A stretch of DNA of 64,000 nucleotides from Maniola hyperantus (GCF_902806685.2 NC_048550.1:7917383-7981382), one strand, 5' to 3'. Numbered from the stretch's first letter, positions 13,151 through 25,499 are shown. Notes: a model not told the origin generated them from the sequence alone. A program made the numbers and translations.

Positions 13151-13319
13151 AGTCGCACTACGGCCGTGACATGGGCTCGAGGCAGAAGGCTACATTCACA
13201 CTCAGTGAATATTCATTTGCTGATTGCTCTGATTAGACCTTGTCACGTAGGATGAATTTGTAAATACATTTCATAATTATAGTCCTTTTTTCATGGGCTG
13301 ACTTTTGATGAATCCTTAT

Positions 13320-13475
13320 TCCGCAATTACACGAGTAAGTTTTACTCGCGTAAGTAGCTTACATGATTAACTTACGATTAATTTACTATTGTTTGGTTAT
13401 ACTAATATGAACACTACTAAGTGACATTTACTTAGCTGTTGTCAATCAAAACGTAAGCTACTCGCGGCCAACTAT
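13320..13475. repeat. MITE-like element, degraded
   Basis: CAATTACACGAGTAAGTTTTA and GCTTACATGATTA resemble the better copy at 29.1 kb. The right end (ACGTAAGCTACTCGCGG) is partly inverted to the left. Confidence 0.5.
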
Positions 13476-13479
13476 GAAA

Positions 13480-15309
13480 GACTTATTTATTACATCCATG
13501 GATGAATCTCAAAAGTTTTGACAAGTCCTATATTAAGAACGGTAACGCACTCATACGATCCAAAACCGTGAAAATACTGATATAATAAAGTTGAAAATTA
13601 AAACGCGACTACGATCGTCTGTCGCTTGGTATATTTTAATATTGTGGTATATTAATTATAGTAAGCATATTTATATTTATGAACACAAAATTTTCACCTC
13701 TTTCATTTCATTCGATAGCTAAAAACATTTTTAGGACCCCCACCTTTTTGGGTGCAACATCCGCCATACTGACTTTGTGTACCTTCTATCAATATATCAT
13801 CTGGACTATAATAACATACCGATTGACACCGCAAAATCGGCTCAGTAGTTTAGGCGCCAAGGTGGAACACACGTAAGTACAAATATATACATGCATACAC
13901 GTAGACTGCTAAAACCATACCCCTTTCTTTTGGCTTGGCCGTAGTCGGGTAAAAAACTGTCACATTATAAAACTTTCTAAATTATATACCTACTGTCACA
14001 TTTAGCAATTGAAAAATCGGCTCTCTAATAATTGATTAAGGCTAGTTGCACATCAGGCGGTTAAAATAAGATTAGTTAAGTTAAACCCAAATCAAACCAT
14101 GACGAGTAGTGCCACCTGCCGAAAGCGCATGGTTACTCCACAGCGAAAGGGTTCCCGTTTTCAGCACAATCGTTGAAGGTTCTAGCACAAGATTCTGGAC
14201 TGGCAAGAACCCTATATTGGTGAAGATAGCTTTTTGATAAAACGTAGAAGTATTGTGTGTTTTGTTTTTCCAAATAGCATATTATTTTTTGGTAGTATCC
14301 AGTTGGTTACTAATTAAATTACGCAAACACAAAGGGGAGTTTCAAAATAAACAAGATCCAACATAACACAAGTCGACGGACAACTGTATAATTATATTAT
14401 TAATGCGAAGATTGATGTTTTCACTGGCAACAAGTTGAGCTTATTAATTGAAAATGTTTATAAAACAATAAACAAATAGAGGTCGAGCCGATTTTACTTA
14501 CTTACTTATTATTTTATTATTATTTGCTTATTTTGAAACTGACTGACTTGCCGCAGCTTGTGGCATGGGCTGGCCCATCTCTATTTTGGTAGATTTAATG
14601 TGAATATGTTATAGTAAAAATCTTTCACGTGAAATCTTCTGAATGACAGTATAAACCGCATTGAAATATTTTTGAGGGTATGAGCGAATGTACATAACAA
14701 CCGTGACTTACTTTAAACAAAGTACTGTTGGAAAAAATAACATAAAAAAATATTATAATTTATTACACAACATTCTTTACATAAAATTATTATGTGAACA
14801 AACATTTTTTACTAAGATACGTTGCCATCATCATTTCGAATATCAGCAATAGAATATGTCACCTGGCTCTGCTTGAGTTTTTTTTATGTACCTTATCTTC
14901 ATCTAATTTGATTATTCCTTGATTCCTAAATCCTATTGTAAGTATTCATGGCCGATAGTAAATAGGTATTATTCCTGAATTTATGATAACTAAAACTATT
15001 TACTATAATAATCTTTAAAATATTGTGTCTAATGCGATGATATGCACCCACCCGATATTTTTGTAGGTACTTAGTAGATAATTCTGAAAATGGGTTTAGT
15101 ATAAAAAGTCTTAAACCAGAAAACTTTATTGTATACGTCTTTGTAATCACATCATAGGTTATTTTATGTTAACGACAAATATAAAAACACAAAAATAAAA
15201 AATAAAAAAACGTATAACCTTAAACATTTTAGTTTGCAGCCAAGTAGAAATATTACTCGTTACAGTTAATTTAAAGGAGATATTAAATAAATTGGCCATA
15301 TTGGTAATA
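13480..15309. other. AT-rich sequence downstream of AstCC
   Basis: No exon was recognised. It includes the AstCC 3' flank; the exact 3' end is not clear. Confidence 0.4.
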
Positions 15310-15532
15310 TTAGAAGCAAGTAACAGCGTTGAAGTAGCATCTGAGCACGCGTCCTCTGCCCGCGGCTTGACCGCGTCTTTGGAGACCCATCTGAAAAATG
15401 AAAAATTTAAATAAATGAAAAGAAAGTCTTGACTCTCTCAAATATCATATCATTATGTCGTCTCGCATCTGATACTTTTTTTAGGGTTCCGTTCCTCAAA
15501 AGGAAAAACGGAACCCTTATAGGATCACTTTG

Positions 15533-15565
<33 letters not shown>

Positions 15566-18309
15566 AAGAAACCTACAGGGTACTTCCCGTTGACCTAGAA
15601 TCATGAAATTTGGCAGGTAGGTAGATCTTATAGCTGACATTTGGGAAAAAATCTGAAAACCGTGTATTTAGGGTTAGATCACACAAAGAAATTTAAATTG
15701 TGGTCATGAACTAATAATTAGTATTTTCAACTTTCGAAGTGAGTGACTATATCAAGTGGGGTATCATATGAAAGGTCTTCACCTGTACATTTTAAAACAG
15801 ATTTTTATTTATTTTTATGCATCATAGTTTTTGAATTATCGTGCAAATTGTCGAAAAAATACGACTATTACTACAGTGAACCCTCATTGCGCGAGCCTGA
15901 CTCGCACTTGGCTGGTTTTTTTGTAAATCAGCTACTTTTTTTAAGGATTTTTTATTTATTTCTTACGTAAAAACTCAATGGCAGTGGTGGATATGCCAGA
16001 AATTAGGCTTTACACATATCAACTTCTGACACATAATCTAACCAGATTTTTTCTGCCATCAACTCCCAATCTATAAAAACGGAATTTATGCCTTACCATA
16101 TCGTTAGATTCAATGTTAGTTAGACGCAACGGCGCCGTCCGTGGGCCATCTCTCTCAGCGTCTATGCGGTGGTTCGCACTTTCTTCGTGCAATGCTTTTT
16201 GTAAGGCGATGAGCAGGCGATCCAGCACCAACGCTGCTCTCTTCTGTGGCAGGATTATTATCTGCTGCAAATATTAATAAAACAAGATTAAGTACAAAAA
16301 AATTAAAACCTCTACGAAGGAGTGGTATATTTTTGCCCTTAGGTAAATAAGTACTTAGGTATTTTACTTTTTCAAAATTATCAATACCTAACTCGATTTT
16401 TTTTAATTGCATTTATTTCCGCGCTATCCGTGAAACTAAATTTGTCCAACGTCCGTCCATTTAAAAGTTAGAACAAGATAGCTTGCCTTCCAGCTTTAAA
16501 TCCTGGAGAGTCAAAGAGTTCCCACGGGATTTTTAAGAAACCACTACTTATTCGTACGATAGCTTGCTTTCCAGCTTTAAATCCTGGAGAGTTAAAGAGT
16601 TCCCACGGGATTTTTAAGAAACCGCTACTTATTCGTACCTACGAAGATGCGGGCATCATCTCGTTTTGAAATAAAGATAAGAATTGGAATAAAGGTTAAA
16701 CAATCACATTAGGTACCTACTGAATAAATAAATAATCACGAAAATTACATAGAGATACAAGACATAAAAATTGTCTGGCCTCTGGGAAAATGATGGACTT
16801 TATGGCTTAGGCAAAAGTATCAGCCTAGTACAAAACATTAATATCTACAATGGGATCACAAATCACAATTATCGCAATGTCGATATCATACTTTGGTGCT
16901 ATGAGTATTGAACTATTAAAACAGAAAAAATATATTATGTTTGCTATATCACCAACCGATATAAAAAATAATAACCACTTAATTTTATTAAATCCATCGC
17001 CAGTTTAAAAGCTTTTAGTTCTTTATTACTCCTACTTAATTGTTGTAAGCTGTGTGGACATAAAGTTTTCATTGAACATGTAACATATATTTAATTTAGT
17101 ATAGGTAGTTAGGTTAGTTCGTAGAATGTTGATAGGCTATGAAAAATATTTTAATGCCCAATTTCGCAAACAAAAACGATTAACTAATTATATTATTTAA
17201 ATATTCATTCATTATTTCCGATATTTACGTTCACTTATTACGTAGTAAGAGGTTTGATTTAACTAACCAGGTTCAAAGTAAAGTCTGCAAAGTGTATTGC
17301 TTTTAAAATATGTTTAATAGGTGGACGATACCCAGCCAAAGTGTTCATTTGGTCATTCAGCCAACGCGTGCTGTTATTATAAATGTGTGAACATGACAAA
17401 CCTAATTTAATGTTAAACACTTTCCACTTCACTGCGTCTGTCTAGACGCACAATTAATCATCAAAGTTGATGTAACCTTTTCTATTTCGTGCTTTCTATT
17501 CAGTGCTTTAAATTATATTTTAAGGAATACTTAGGTATTGTACAGAATTCTTAAAGTTATATAATAATTAGTGCCACAAAATTCGGGCTACAGACTAAAA
17601 ATAAATATTTACCTACTAGCTGATGCCCGCGACTTCGTTCGCGTGGATTTATGTTGTAAAAAATCCGAAACTCTTTGACCCGTGCCGTGGGAACTCTGAT
17701 TTTCCCGGATAAAAGGTCAACGAATTAGCCTATGTCACTCTCCAGCTCTTAAACTATAACCATGCAAAAAATCACGTTGATCCATTGCTCCGTTGCGACG
17801 TCATTGAAGGACAAACCAACAAACAAACACACTTTCGCATTTATAATATGGGTAGTGATTTGTGTGGAAGTTCATTACTTATAATGTCTTTTTTAATTGT
17901 TTAAAAAAATATTTTTATAGTAAAAGAACAGTAGCAATAAATGCTATTTTACAGATAAAAATTACTCTACTATGGTGTGGAAGATATAGCCCGATGCTTT
18001 CCGATGCGTCAAATCCATACTGCTCTTGAAAGGCTCTTGACGACATTCTTCATGTCAGAAGAAACTAAAAGACATGGTGTGTCAAGAAAGTTTTCAAAGA
18101 GGGGTACATTCACTCGGTACGGTAGACTCAGGACTACGATGCAGAAGGAGACATATCGGTAGACATAACTTTACCTCAGGCATTTCTCTTCTATCTGCTT
18201 CAAAAGTGTAGTAATCTTCATCAGTTAGACCCGTAGAGGCGCCGTCAAGGGCGGGGGCGGCGAGGGCTGCGGTCAACGTCATGACAAGTATGGGCAGCGT
18301 GTGCATCAT
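15310..18309 (-). CDS. AstCC: Allatostatin double C (AstCC) neuropeptide precursor, 3 exons
   Basis: Coding exons, in transcript order: 18309-18175, 16264-16097 and 15390-15310. All junctions are phase 0 with GT-AG borders (donors GTAAAG and GTAAGG; acceptors TTTGCAG and TTTTCAG). The product is 127 residues. Residues 1-20 form a hydrophobic signal peptide ending near ALAAPA. Residues 46-101 carry the amphipathic spacer QKRAALVLDRLLIALQKAL, a stretch typical of allatostatin C/CC precursors. The last exon gives MGLQRR followed by a 20-residue peptide whose C-terminus is RCYFNAVTCF, directly before the stop. Cleavage after R106-R107 would release the peptide. C119 and C126 would form the six-residue disulfide ring of the somatostatin-like allatostatins. 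No C-terminal Gly follows, so the end is a free acid. The CYFNAVTCF ending fits AstCC rather than AstC, which ends in CYFNPISCF. Family members are secreted and act on somatostatin-type GPCRs; the function here is inferred. Start: two adjacent ATGs (18309, 18306). Acceptor alternative: exon 2 could begin at 16261 (a CAGCAG tandem site). Confidence 0.92.
15475..15925 (-). repeat. 'TGCGAGTC' repeat, inside AstCC intron 2
   Basis: It runs from TAGGGTTCCGTTCCTC through a (GTCT)n tract (15537-15565) to CCTGACTCGCACTTGGC, the inverse of the 1.2 kb copy. It begins 85 bases upstream of AstCC exon 3, in intron 2. Confidence 0.8.
16477..16638. repeat. 81-bp tandem duplication in AstCC intron 1
   Basis: Two adjacent units begin GATAGCTTGC at 16477 and 16558 and differ at only a few bases through TACTTATTCGTAC. 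The unit includes part of the 'GATGCCCGCG' family (GTTCCCACGGGATTTTTAAG). Confidence 0.85.
17612..17855 (+). repeat. 'GATGCCCGCG'-family repeat in AstCC intron 1
   Basis: A near-complete copy from CTAGCTGATGCCCGCGACTT to CACTTTCGCATTTATAATA. Confidence 0.8.
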
Positions 18310-18332
18310 CGCGAGGACATGAGATCACCACC
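18310..18332 (-). promoter_or_regulatory. Probable 5'UTR part of AstCC exon with small upstream ORF
   Basis: On the minus strand a good 3' splice site (CATTCCAG) ends at 18333, and 23 bases separate it from the first AstCC ATG. This implies at least one further noncoding 5' exon upstream. The leader contains an out-of-frame ATG (18320-18318) that reads only four codons before a TGA overlapping the AstCC start. Such a short uORF could dampen translation; this is inference. Confidence 0.4.
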
Positions 18333-18865
18333 CTGGAATGTGACATTTGAAATTTGACATTTTGTGTACGAGGTAAAAGTTATTATTAGTTTAAAGATAT
18401 ATATATATACACTTTAAATATACCTAAATTTGTAAACCATGTATAAGCAAAATATATTTTTTAATACAAAGGGTTTAAAATTGAACAATGAATTTTAAAT
18501 ATAATGGATCGGAAATATAATGGGAACTTCGTACAGGCAGCGTTTTAAAGATTACCAAATGTAACAAAAATGTCAAATTAAAATCTGCTTAACCCAGATA
18601 GAGTCTTCTTATTCTTATCAATTCTTAAGTGATTTTTAATTTTCCTTTATGGTTATACTCAGAAAATTCAATTTATGCTGGTATCCGTAGCACGGGGGGC
18701 TCCAAGTCTGGGGCCGCGTAAAGCCGTGTCATGTGTCGTGACAGGGGGGATAACAAGTGACACACTTATCTCTTAAGGATCATCTGGTTTATTGTTTCAC
18801 TTATGTTTTCCTACTTTTAACGAAAATGTCATATTATTTTCTATGACGTAAGCAATTTATAGACG

Positions 18866-18975
18866 CTTTTTAGGGTTCCGTAGTAAACAAGGAACCCTTA
18901 TAGTTTCGCCATGTCCGTCCGTCTGTCCGTCCGTCTGTCCTTCCGTCCGTCCATCCGTCCTCGGTTAATCTCAGA
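18866..18975 (-). repeat. 'TGCGAGTC' repeat end with (CCGT)n
   Basis: AGGGTTCCGTAGTAAACAAGG is followed by a degenerate CCGT/CTGT tract. Confidence 0.6.
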
Positions 18976-19760
18976 GACTATTAGTACTAAAAATCTGTAA
19001 TTTAGAATGGGTATAAATATTAATCACGCCGACAAAGTGGTGAAATAAAATTGTGATAAATATTTTTTTTCTCGTCTACCCCATAGTGTGGGGTATTGTT
19101 GAAAAGGTCTTTTAAAAATACGGTGGGTGTGGGAACATCATTTTTCGATTTCTAGAACCGTTTGTAAAATATGATGTTTTAAACTAATTTTTATTAGTCC
19201 AAGTGTCGTCCCCAATCCCCCCCCCCCTTGTCAGCCAAATGGTAGTATATAGGAACGTGAAAAAATCACAGCAGTAGTATATATATATAATCAATTTTAA
19301 AGGAAAACTATCATGGCTAAGTATACTTTAATTATTTCTGGCTTATACCTACTTAATATTTTACTTTATGATGGTAATATCATAAAATCCTATGTTCATA
19401 TAATTAATTTATGGTTGTAATTAAGGACTTGGATGGAATTTTATGGGATGGGAAATCCTATATCTATATCACTATCTCTTCAAATTATTCTGTCACCTCT
19501 TGCCGAAGCCTTTCAGGACATTAGCCCAGAGCCAATATAGAAATTAAATTCCCAATTAGATCCTACCGGGAATCGAATCAGACCTCCCACTAATAAGGAT
19601 ATGACTGAAAACGATAGAGATAACCCAAAACATTAAGCAATCGATTAAAAGTTTTATTCGTATTTTTCAAACATTTATCATTATTTAACTACGAGTGCCC
19701 TAAAACGGGCGGCCTACATTTATAGAATGTCGAAGCAATAATCAGTAAATTATTAAAGTT
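18976..19760. other. Intergenic sequence
   Basis: A run of nine Cs (19218-19226) and TATATATATA near 19278. No gene was recognised. Confidence 0.4.
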
Positions 19761-19761
19761 A

Positions 19762-20130
19762 TTAGGGTTCCGTACCTTAAAAGGAAAAAGGAACCCTTAT
19801 AGGATCACTTCGTTGTCTGTCTATCGTGTCTGTCAAGAAAAGCCTATAGGTCTCAATTTTAATTATAGAGAAACATCCGAAAACCGTGAACCGTGGTTAA
19901 ATCATTTAAAAAAAGTATTGAAATTTTCATCAATTATAGGGTTCCCCAACTCAAAAGGAGGAAAAGAACCCTTATAGGACCACTTCGTTGTCTATCTGTC
20001 CGTCTATCCATCTGTCGTGTCTGTCAAGAAAACCTATAGAGTGCTTTTTGTTGACCTAGAACTATGAAATTTGGCAGGTAGATAGGTCTTATAGCACTAG
20101 TCAAGGAAATCATCCGAAATCGGTGAGTTT
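19762..20130 (-). repeat. Two consecutive 'TGCGAGTC' repeat fragments
   Basis: AGGGTTCCGTACCTTAAAAGG at 19763 and AGGGTTCCCCAACTCAAAAGG at 19937 each lead into TAGGACCACTTCGTTGTC-like sequence. This is two partial copies head to tail. Confidence 0.65.
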
Positions 20131-20984
20131 GTGGTTATATCACTAATTATTTTTTAATGAAAAAATGAATTTAAGTACTAAATAAATAAAATAATAATTT
20201 ATGGGATCGTGACGTTTTATACAGTGACTCTGTATACCTATAGGTTAGGTTAGTAGATTGAGAAGATGTGTCATAACTCGCTAGAAATTATTAAATTAGT
20301 AAAGTTGTATCACTTGATACACGCTTCTGAAACGTAGCACCGGACTACATCGGAGGCGTCCGTAGCAGCTCCGTAGCCGAGCGTAGTGCTACGGAGTAGT
20401 TAACAGAACAGCTGTTTTAGAAAAGATAATTTTTTAGCATATGATGCAAAATAAACTTTTATTTTAATAGAAAAATAATCACCAATTAGGTACCTATTAA
20501 CTTAGAAAAAATAATTTACATACACAATATAATTTACAGTTCAACGCAAGACCGGTCAAAATTGTAAGCAAATTCAACAATTAGGGTGTTCAGAATGACT
20601 AAGCAGCATCGGTGTAAATTTTAAAGCAACTTTTTAAATCTAAACGCAGTAAATATTACATTCTTAAGATAACAAGATGAAGAACTTTTAGTAAATAAAA
20701 ACGTGAACTACGTAAAACATTCAATATTTAAACTTAAATTAACTAACCAAGTTGAATATTCTCGTAATATTACCTTTGAGTATAAATAACATGAAAAAAA
20801 CCAAAAGTATACCTCAAAAAAATTTGCATAATAGAAAACATAATATATAATAATAACTATAAAGATTCAATTATAAAAAAAATACATACAATATACTCAC
20901 AGGCTAAGAACAACACTAAAGTGAAAAATTGAAGATCAAATAAACTAAAAACAAAGCCGACCACAAAAACTGCCACTGAGCAAA
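20131..20984. other. AT-rich intergenic sequence
   Basis: A short GC-richer inverted patch around 20335-20400 (CCGTAGCAGCTCCGTAGC) may be a decayed MITE. Otherwise nothing. Confidence 0.35.
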
Positions 20985-21125
20985 AGTTTTATTTATTTAT
21001 TTACGAACTTGGGAAACCGTTTACTTTCGACGTGACGGCAAGTTGTATGGTGCGTCGCGCGCCGCCCTAGCCTTTATAAGGCGGGAAGGACATGCTCACT
21101 ACTGCACTTTTGCTTTATATTGGTT
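20985..21125. promoter_or_regulatory. GC-rich patch with TATA-like sequence
   Basis: An isolated GC-rich patch (GCGTCGCGCGCCGCCC) lies next to TTTATAAGG at about 21073, with TCACT and GCACTTT about 20-30 bases downstream on the plus strand. The minus strand also offers TTATAAAGG. It could be a core promoter for a noncoding exon or a decayed mobile element. No coding sequence is attached. Confidence 0.2.
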
Positions 21126-21564
21126 AACATTGAAGAGTGGTACAAGAACTGGTCCGACTCATGAAAAATCCACTATATGCAATAAGTAGAAGCATTTTAA
21201 TAAGTAATCAAACTCATAAGATCCGCTGCATTATTTGGTCGTTAGTTTGTCTGCTGAATCTTTTTCTTACCAACAATTCTTAAAACCTGCCAAGCTGCAT
21301 AAATGGCTCTACAATATAGTCAAGCAGGTTTAGCATCAGAGATAAAATTTGCTTATTTAAATTGAGGCTTAAAAACATAAATTGCTTATTTTAATATAAT
21401 TTTTCTTTTTCGATGCCTAAATGGAGGCAAAAATGTGTAAAAGAGTTTTCGGTAGTTTTAGTTATTTGATAAAAGTGAAAACTTTAGTAACTATTGCAGC
21501 TATTCATACTGACAAGCAAATTTTTAATTAATTAATTAATTAAGACAGGTAATTTAAAATAACT

Positions 21565-21735
21565 ACTCGAATCATCATCATCATAATCAACCGGTAGACG
21601 TCCACAGGTGGGCATAGGTCTCTAGTAGGGACTTCCACACGCCACGGTCTTGCGCCGCGCCGCCTGAGTCCAGTATTTCCCTGCCCCATTGGATTGGAAT
21701 TGGAGGATTCCCCACTAAGTGGATGGACGACTACT
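21565..21735 (-). mobile_element. RTE-type LINE 3' fragment
   Basis: (CAT)n, then CGGTAGACGTCCACAGG and GGACTTCCACACGCCACGG: the terminal part of an RTE copy on the minus strand. Confidence 0.7.
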
Positions 21736-22139
21736 CGAATATTCCCTTTTTAATTCCACTCAGTTTCCAATTTCTATTCTCTTAATATATACATCTCAAC
21801 TTAATTTAATTTTTCTTCCAACTCAGTTAATAATTTTATAGTTACTCCAGCGATAGACATTTCCGAAATGCAAACAATGTGTTTATTCTTACTATCCTTG
21901 AATAAAGTAACTCTACTTAACGTTGCAGTTGTTTCATTTTGAATTTTGTTCGTGCTGTAGCTTTGATGTTATAACTAAAACTCTTTTTCAAAAACTTCAT
22001 CTCATTATGGCGATGATCGTTCTGAAAAGTTTTATTAGCTTCATCTTATTTCAATACACTCTTGACAAATTCGCAACATTTTTTCAGATAGTTCACTGCG
22101 TGACATGATTTTGGTGCCCGAAAAACTGATTGCTATTAT

Positions 22140-22420
22140 TCGTTTTCAGCCATTTCTGCCGCGGCTCCCGGTCTTGATGCTGTCTCCCTGATATGACACG
22201 GGGCCAATGTGGCAACGCAAGTTGTGTCCCACATTAGCACTCGTCTCCGTTCCCAGGGAACCAGCGTCAATCTATCAGGTCTCTTGCCATCATCCCGACT
22301 AATCCCTGCCGACTCAATGAGCACAGGAATGTCTGTAATGGCAAGAGCCCTTTTGATCGTATCGTTAAGAAAGCCATGCCTAAATCCCACCACTAGAGCC
22401 CCTTTGACAAGAACTCTCTC
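22140..22420 (-). mobile_element. Retroelement ORF fragment, C-terminal type
   Basis: The minus-strand frame reads FRHGFLNDTIKRALAITDIP, then DDGKRPDRLTLVPWERRRVL and WDTTCVATLAP. I know this motif chain from retroelement-derived reading frames scattered through animal genomes, not from a cellular enzyme. No host exon structure surrounds it. Confidence 0.6.
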
Positions 22421-22684
22421 GTGGATTCTAAATCATCAACCTCTTTTCCAAACGGAAAAAATAATAATTTACCTTATTTTTTTATATTTGCAACGCAGTA
22501 TGTACTTATACTCTTGGATAAATCTAATATTGGATCCTTTATATGCAAATAAACTTTTACAAGTGCTTTTGAATTGTCTCTTGTGAATCTACAGCTGGTT
22601 CGGAATACGCATCGTAATAAATACCTGATGATGTTCGTTAATATGTTCATTTAGCCAATCAATAAAATAATAATAGACATAAGA

Positions 22685-22760
22685 ATTAGTAGGTTAAAAT
22701 AGGAGGTTCAAATTTGTGTAGCCCACGCGGATGAAGTCACGGGGATAAGCCAGTTCTAAA
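22685..22760 (-). repeat. 'GATGCCCGCG'-family fragment
   Basis: GGTTCAAATTTGTGTAGCCC followed by GCGGATGAAGTCACGGGGAT. Confidence 0.6.
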
Positions 22761-23169
22761 GTACTTTTTCATACGTGCAACAAGTATCTCGGATTGTGTA
22801 GGTACTCAAAAATACTTTATATACCGTATGACGCAACAGGTAAGGATAAAGTGGCCTGTGTATATGAAAAGCTTATTATCATAGACTTTTATTGCTAGTG
22901 TTTTACAACATGCGTGGGTAATTATTTTGATAAAGTTGCTCTACATTCGACTATATAGAATATACTTACTATACGATACCATAGTTATTTTTATAACCTC
23001 GTTGGCGTAGCGTTGCGAGTACCGAGGTATTTTTGAAGACTTGGGTTTTGATTTCCGGTGATGCATTAATAAAATGCAACTCAACGATAAAGAGTGTATT
23101 AAAGACTAGATCATGCTAATGTTTATTTAATATTCTCAATCTTGTAGCCCCGAGAGTAAGATAACACTA

Positions 23170-23275
23170 AAGTAGCAATATTCCGTAAAAATATTCAACC
23201 TGACTGGTGCACAATCCTAGATTAGCAATGCTCCGTAAAAAGATTCAATCTGACTGGTGCAATGTCCTATCGGGG
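23170..23275 (+). repeat. Two-copy tandem duplication, about 52 bp
   Basis: TAGCAATATTCCGTAAAAAT and TAGCAATGCTCCGTAAAAAG start adjacent units, each continuing TTCAAxCTGACTGGTGCA. Confidence 0.7.
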
Positions 23276-23317
23276 CGTCTTATGTCTCGTTTAAAAAACT
23301 TTGTACAAGGCAAATAA

Positions 23318-23361
23318 CGTCACGAAAGTGAAAAATAAATCTTTTTTCACATTCGTGACGT
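23318..23361. repeat. Short hairpin
   Basis: CGTCACGAAAGTGAAAAA pairs with TTTTTTCACATTCGTGACG around a small loop. Confidence 0.6.
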
Positions 23362-23649
23362 TTCGTACATTTTTCAGAATCAAGACTCTTATTAGCTTAT
23401 TAGTAAAATTAAAGTTTCATACAACTCCTCCAAGGCAAATGGAAAAAAAATTATCTCTCGTTAAGAGAGGCATGCTTACTTGCCTAGCTCATTATAGTAA
23501 AGAGCTGGGAAATAATGAAATTGATCCTTAAATCCACAAAGGACCGCTATCAGGAGTAATGTTGCAACAGGTGTGGGACGCGTGAGAACTGTCGAATATA
23601 GTGTGCATGTGTTGTTTATTTGGAGTAGATTCCTAATATTATTAAAAAA

Positions 23650-23880
23650 AAACTTATCAAGTGCAAGTCGGACTCGCACACGAAGGATTTCGTACCATCG
23701 TACAAGGTAAAATACTTTTAAATTTATTTTTTAATTTACATGGCAGCCGTTTTGAAATTTTTATTATTTGTTGTTATTAGCGGCAAAAGAAATACACACT
23801 GTGAAAATTTCAACTCTCTACCTATTACGGTTCATGAGGTACAGCCCGCTGACAGACAGACAGCGAGACAAACATTAAAA
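23650..23880 (+). repeat. 'TGCGAGTC' repeat variant
   Basis: CAAGTGCAAGTCGGACTCGC, then CATGGCAGCCGTTTTGAAAT and GAAAATTTCAACTCTCTACC, a subfamily shared with 61.7 kb. Confidence 0.65.
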
Positions 23881-23934
23881 TCAGAATTTACTTATTTACG
23901 AGTAGGTATTTCATGTAGGTACAATTCGCAATTT

Positions 23935-24080
23935 TCCGGGATAAAAAGTAGCCTATGTCACTCTCCAGGTCTTAAACTATATCCATGCAAAAAATCACGT
24001 CGATCCGTTGCTCCGTTGCGACGTGATTGAAAGACAAACCAACAAACAAACACACTTTCGCAATTATAATAGGGGTAGTG
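23935..24080 (+). repeat. 'GATGCCCGCG'-family repeat, 3' half
   Basis: CCGGGATAAAAAGTAGCCTA through CACACTTTCGCAATTATAAT. The head is missing. Confidence 0.7.
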
Positions 24081-24084
24081 ATAT

Positions 24085-25499
24085 AATAGGGGTAGTAATA
24101 AAATTACAATATTATCAATGTAACGTTTCATTACTCCCTCCTATGGGCAAGTGTATAAGGTCAGGCTGTTGCTTTTACGCAACTCTTTCATTATGGAATT
24201 CATCATGCTCGCCTTAATTCATCAGCCTCAACGTGTGTTTTTACACTGTTTAAATTTGTGTACCTATTGGCAAAGTGGCTTAAGGTGTGTAAACTAAAAC
24301 GCCTCATATTTCATCAATGCAACATCTTAAATATGTAGGTAGGTAACAGAGTAGGTAGTCTAAGGCATTTTCACACGAGGTTTTCAACCTTCGAACAAAA
24401 TGTTATGATTCGGGATTGTGGCCTTCAGTGACCCTCATGTATTTCCTCATAAACCTATTTTGATTTACGACCATTACACCTACCTAAGTTCACAGTTGCA
24501 AATAGAAAAATATAATATCAAGTACCTAAGCAAATACATAGAAAAAAAGGAACAACATCTGAATAGGAGTGTTATATTATATTTTACCACAGAATTTAGA
24601 AATAATAATAAGTAAGCATAAATAGCTGTTGTTACTACATTAATCGCCCAACAAAACAACTCTGAGCAAAAAAGCGGCGTAGTGGGCCCATTGACGCTAT
24701 CAACGTATTTAACTACCATAACCTGCGGAATGTATAAACTCAATAGTAAGCAACGTAAGTATCAAAATGTGGGCAAATGCCTTTCGTCTCCCATATCTAT
24801 ATTTTAGATTTATTTAATTATTATTATTTTATTATTATAAAACGCATTCAAAGCAAACTATACCTCTATTTAGGTACTTTAGTGAAAGGTCCAATTTTGC
24901 TAATACACAAAAAAATTCAGTAGCAGTTACAGTTTGTTTTCAAAAGAATATCGTAATTTAATTAACTATTACCAAACAATCGACACCTGTAAGGAAAAAC
25001 ATCGTAACTTACTTTTTAGCGATTTTGAGTTGCAACCATATTCATAGTGAACAAAAAATGCTCTTTTTTGGTGAGCCCCTATATCTAAATTAAGTGTGGT
25101 AGCGAGTTTAGCCAGTGGAAAAGGATTGTAAGTCAGCATCCATTGAAGATGATAAAATAGTATAAGTATTTAGTTACACATACCTACTTAGCTAAGGCAG
25201 CCATCAATAATGTTACGTAACTAAAATTGTAACATAAGATACCGTCTTGTTCTGTCTCGGCAAGATTTTTTTGTACTAAGCGAACTTTCATCGTACAAGC
25301 TTTGTATCTCAACTTACAACTTGTTCACTGAATAAAGGAAATATTAACACAAAATATTAAATTGTATGTCTAATTACAATGCCATTTTGTAAATTAAGTA
25401 TTTACAAAATAATTGAAACTCACAAATAAAGTACTTAGAATAATAACATATAAACTATGTGAAAGTGTAGATTTTACCTTGCTGACAGACATTTAAAAG
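24085..25499. other. AT-rich intergenic sequence
   Basis: No exon, repeat family or RNA gene was recognised. Confidence 0.4.

Noticed and set aside
15537..15565. CRISPR-like or regulatory short repeats (GTCT, CCGT and AGTC tracts at 15.5, 18.9 and 58.9 kb)
   Set aside because: Simple tetranucleotide runs inside interspersed repeats, with no spacers.
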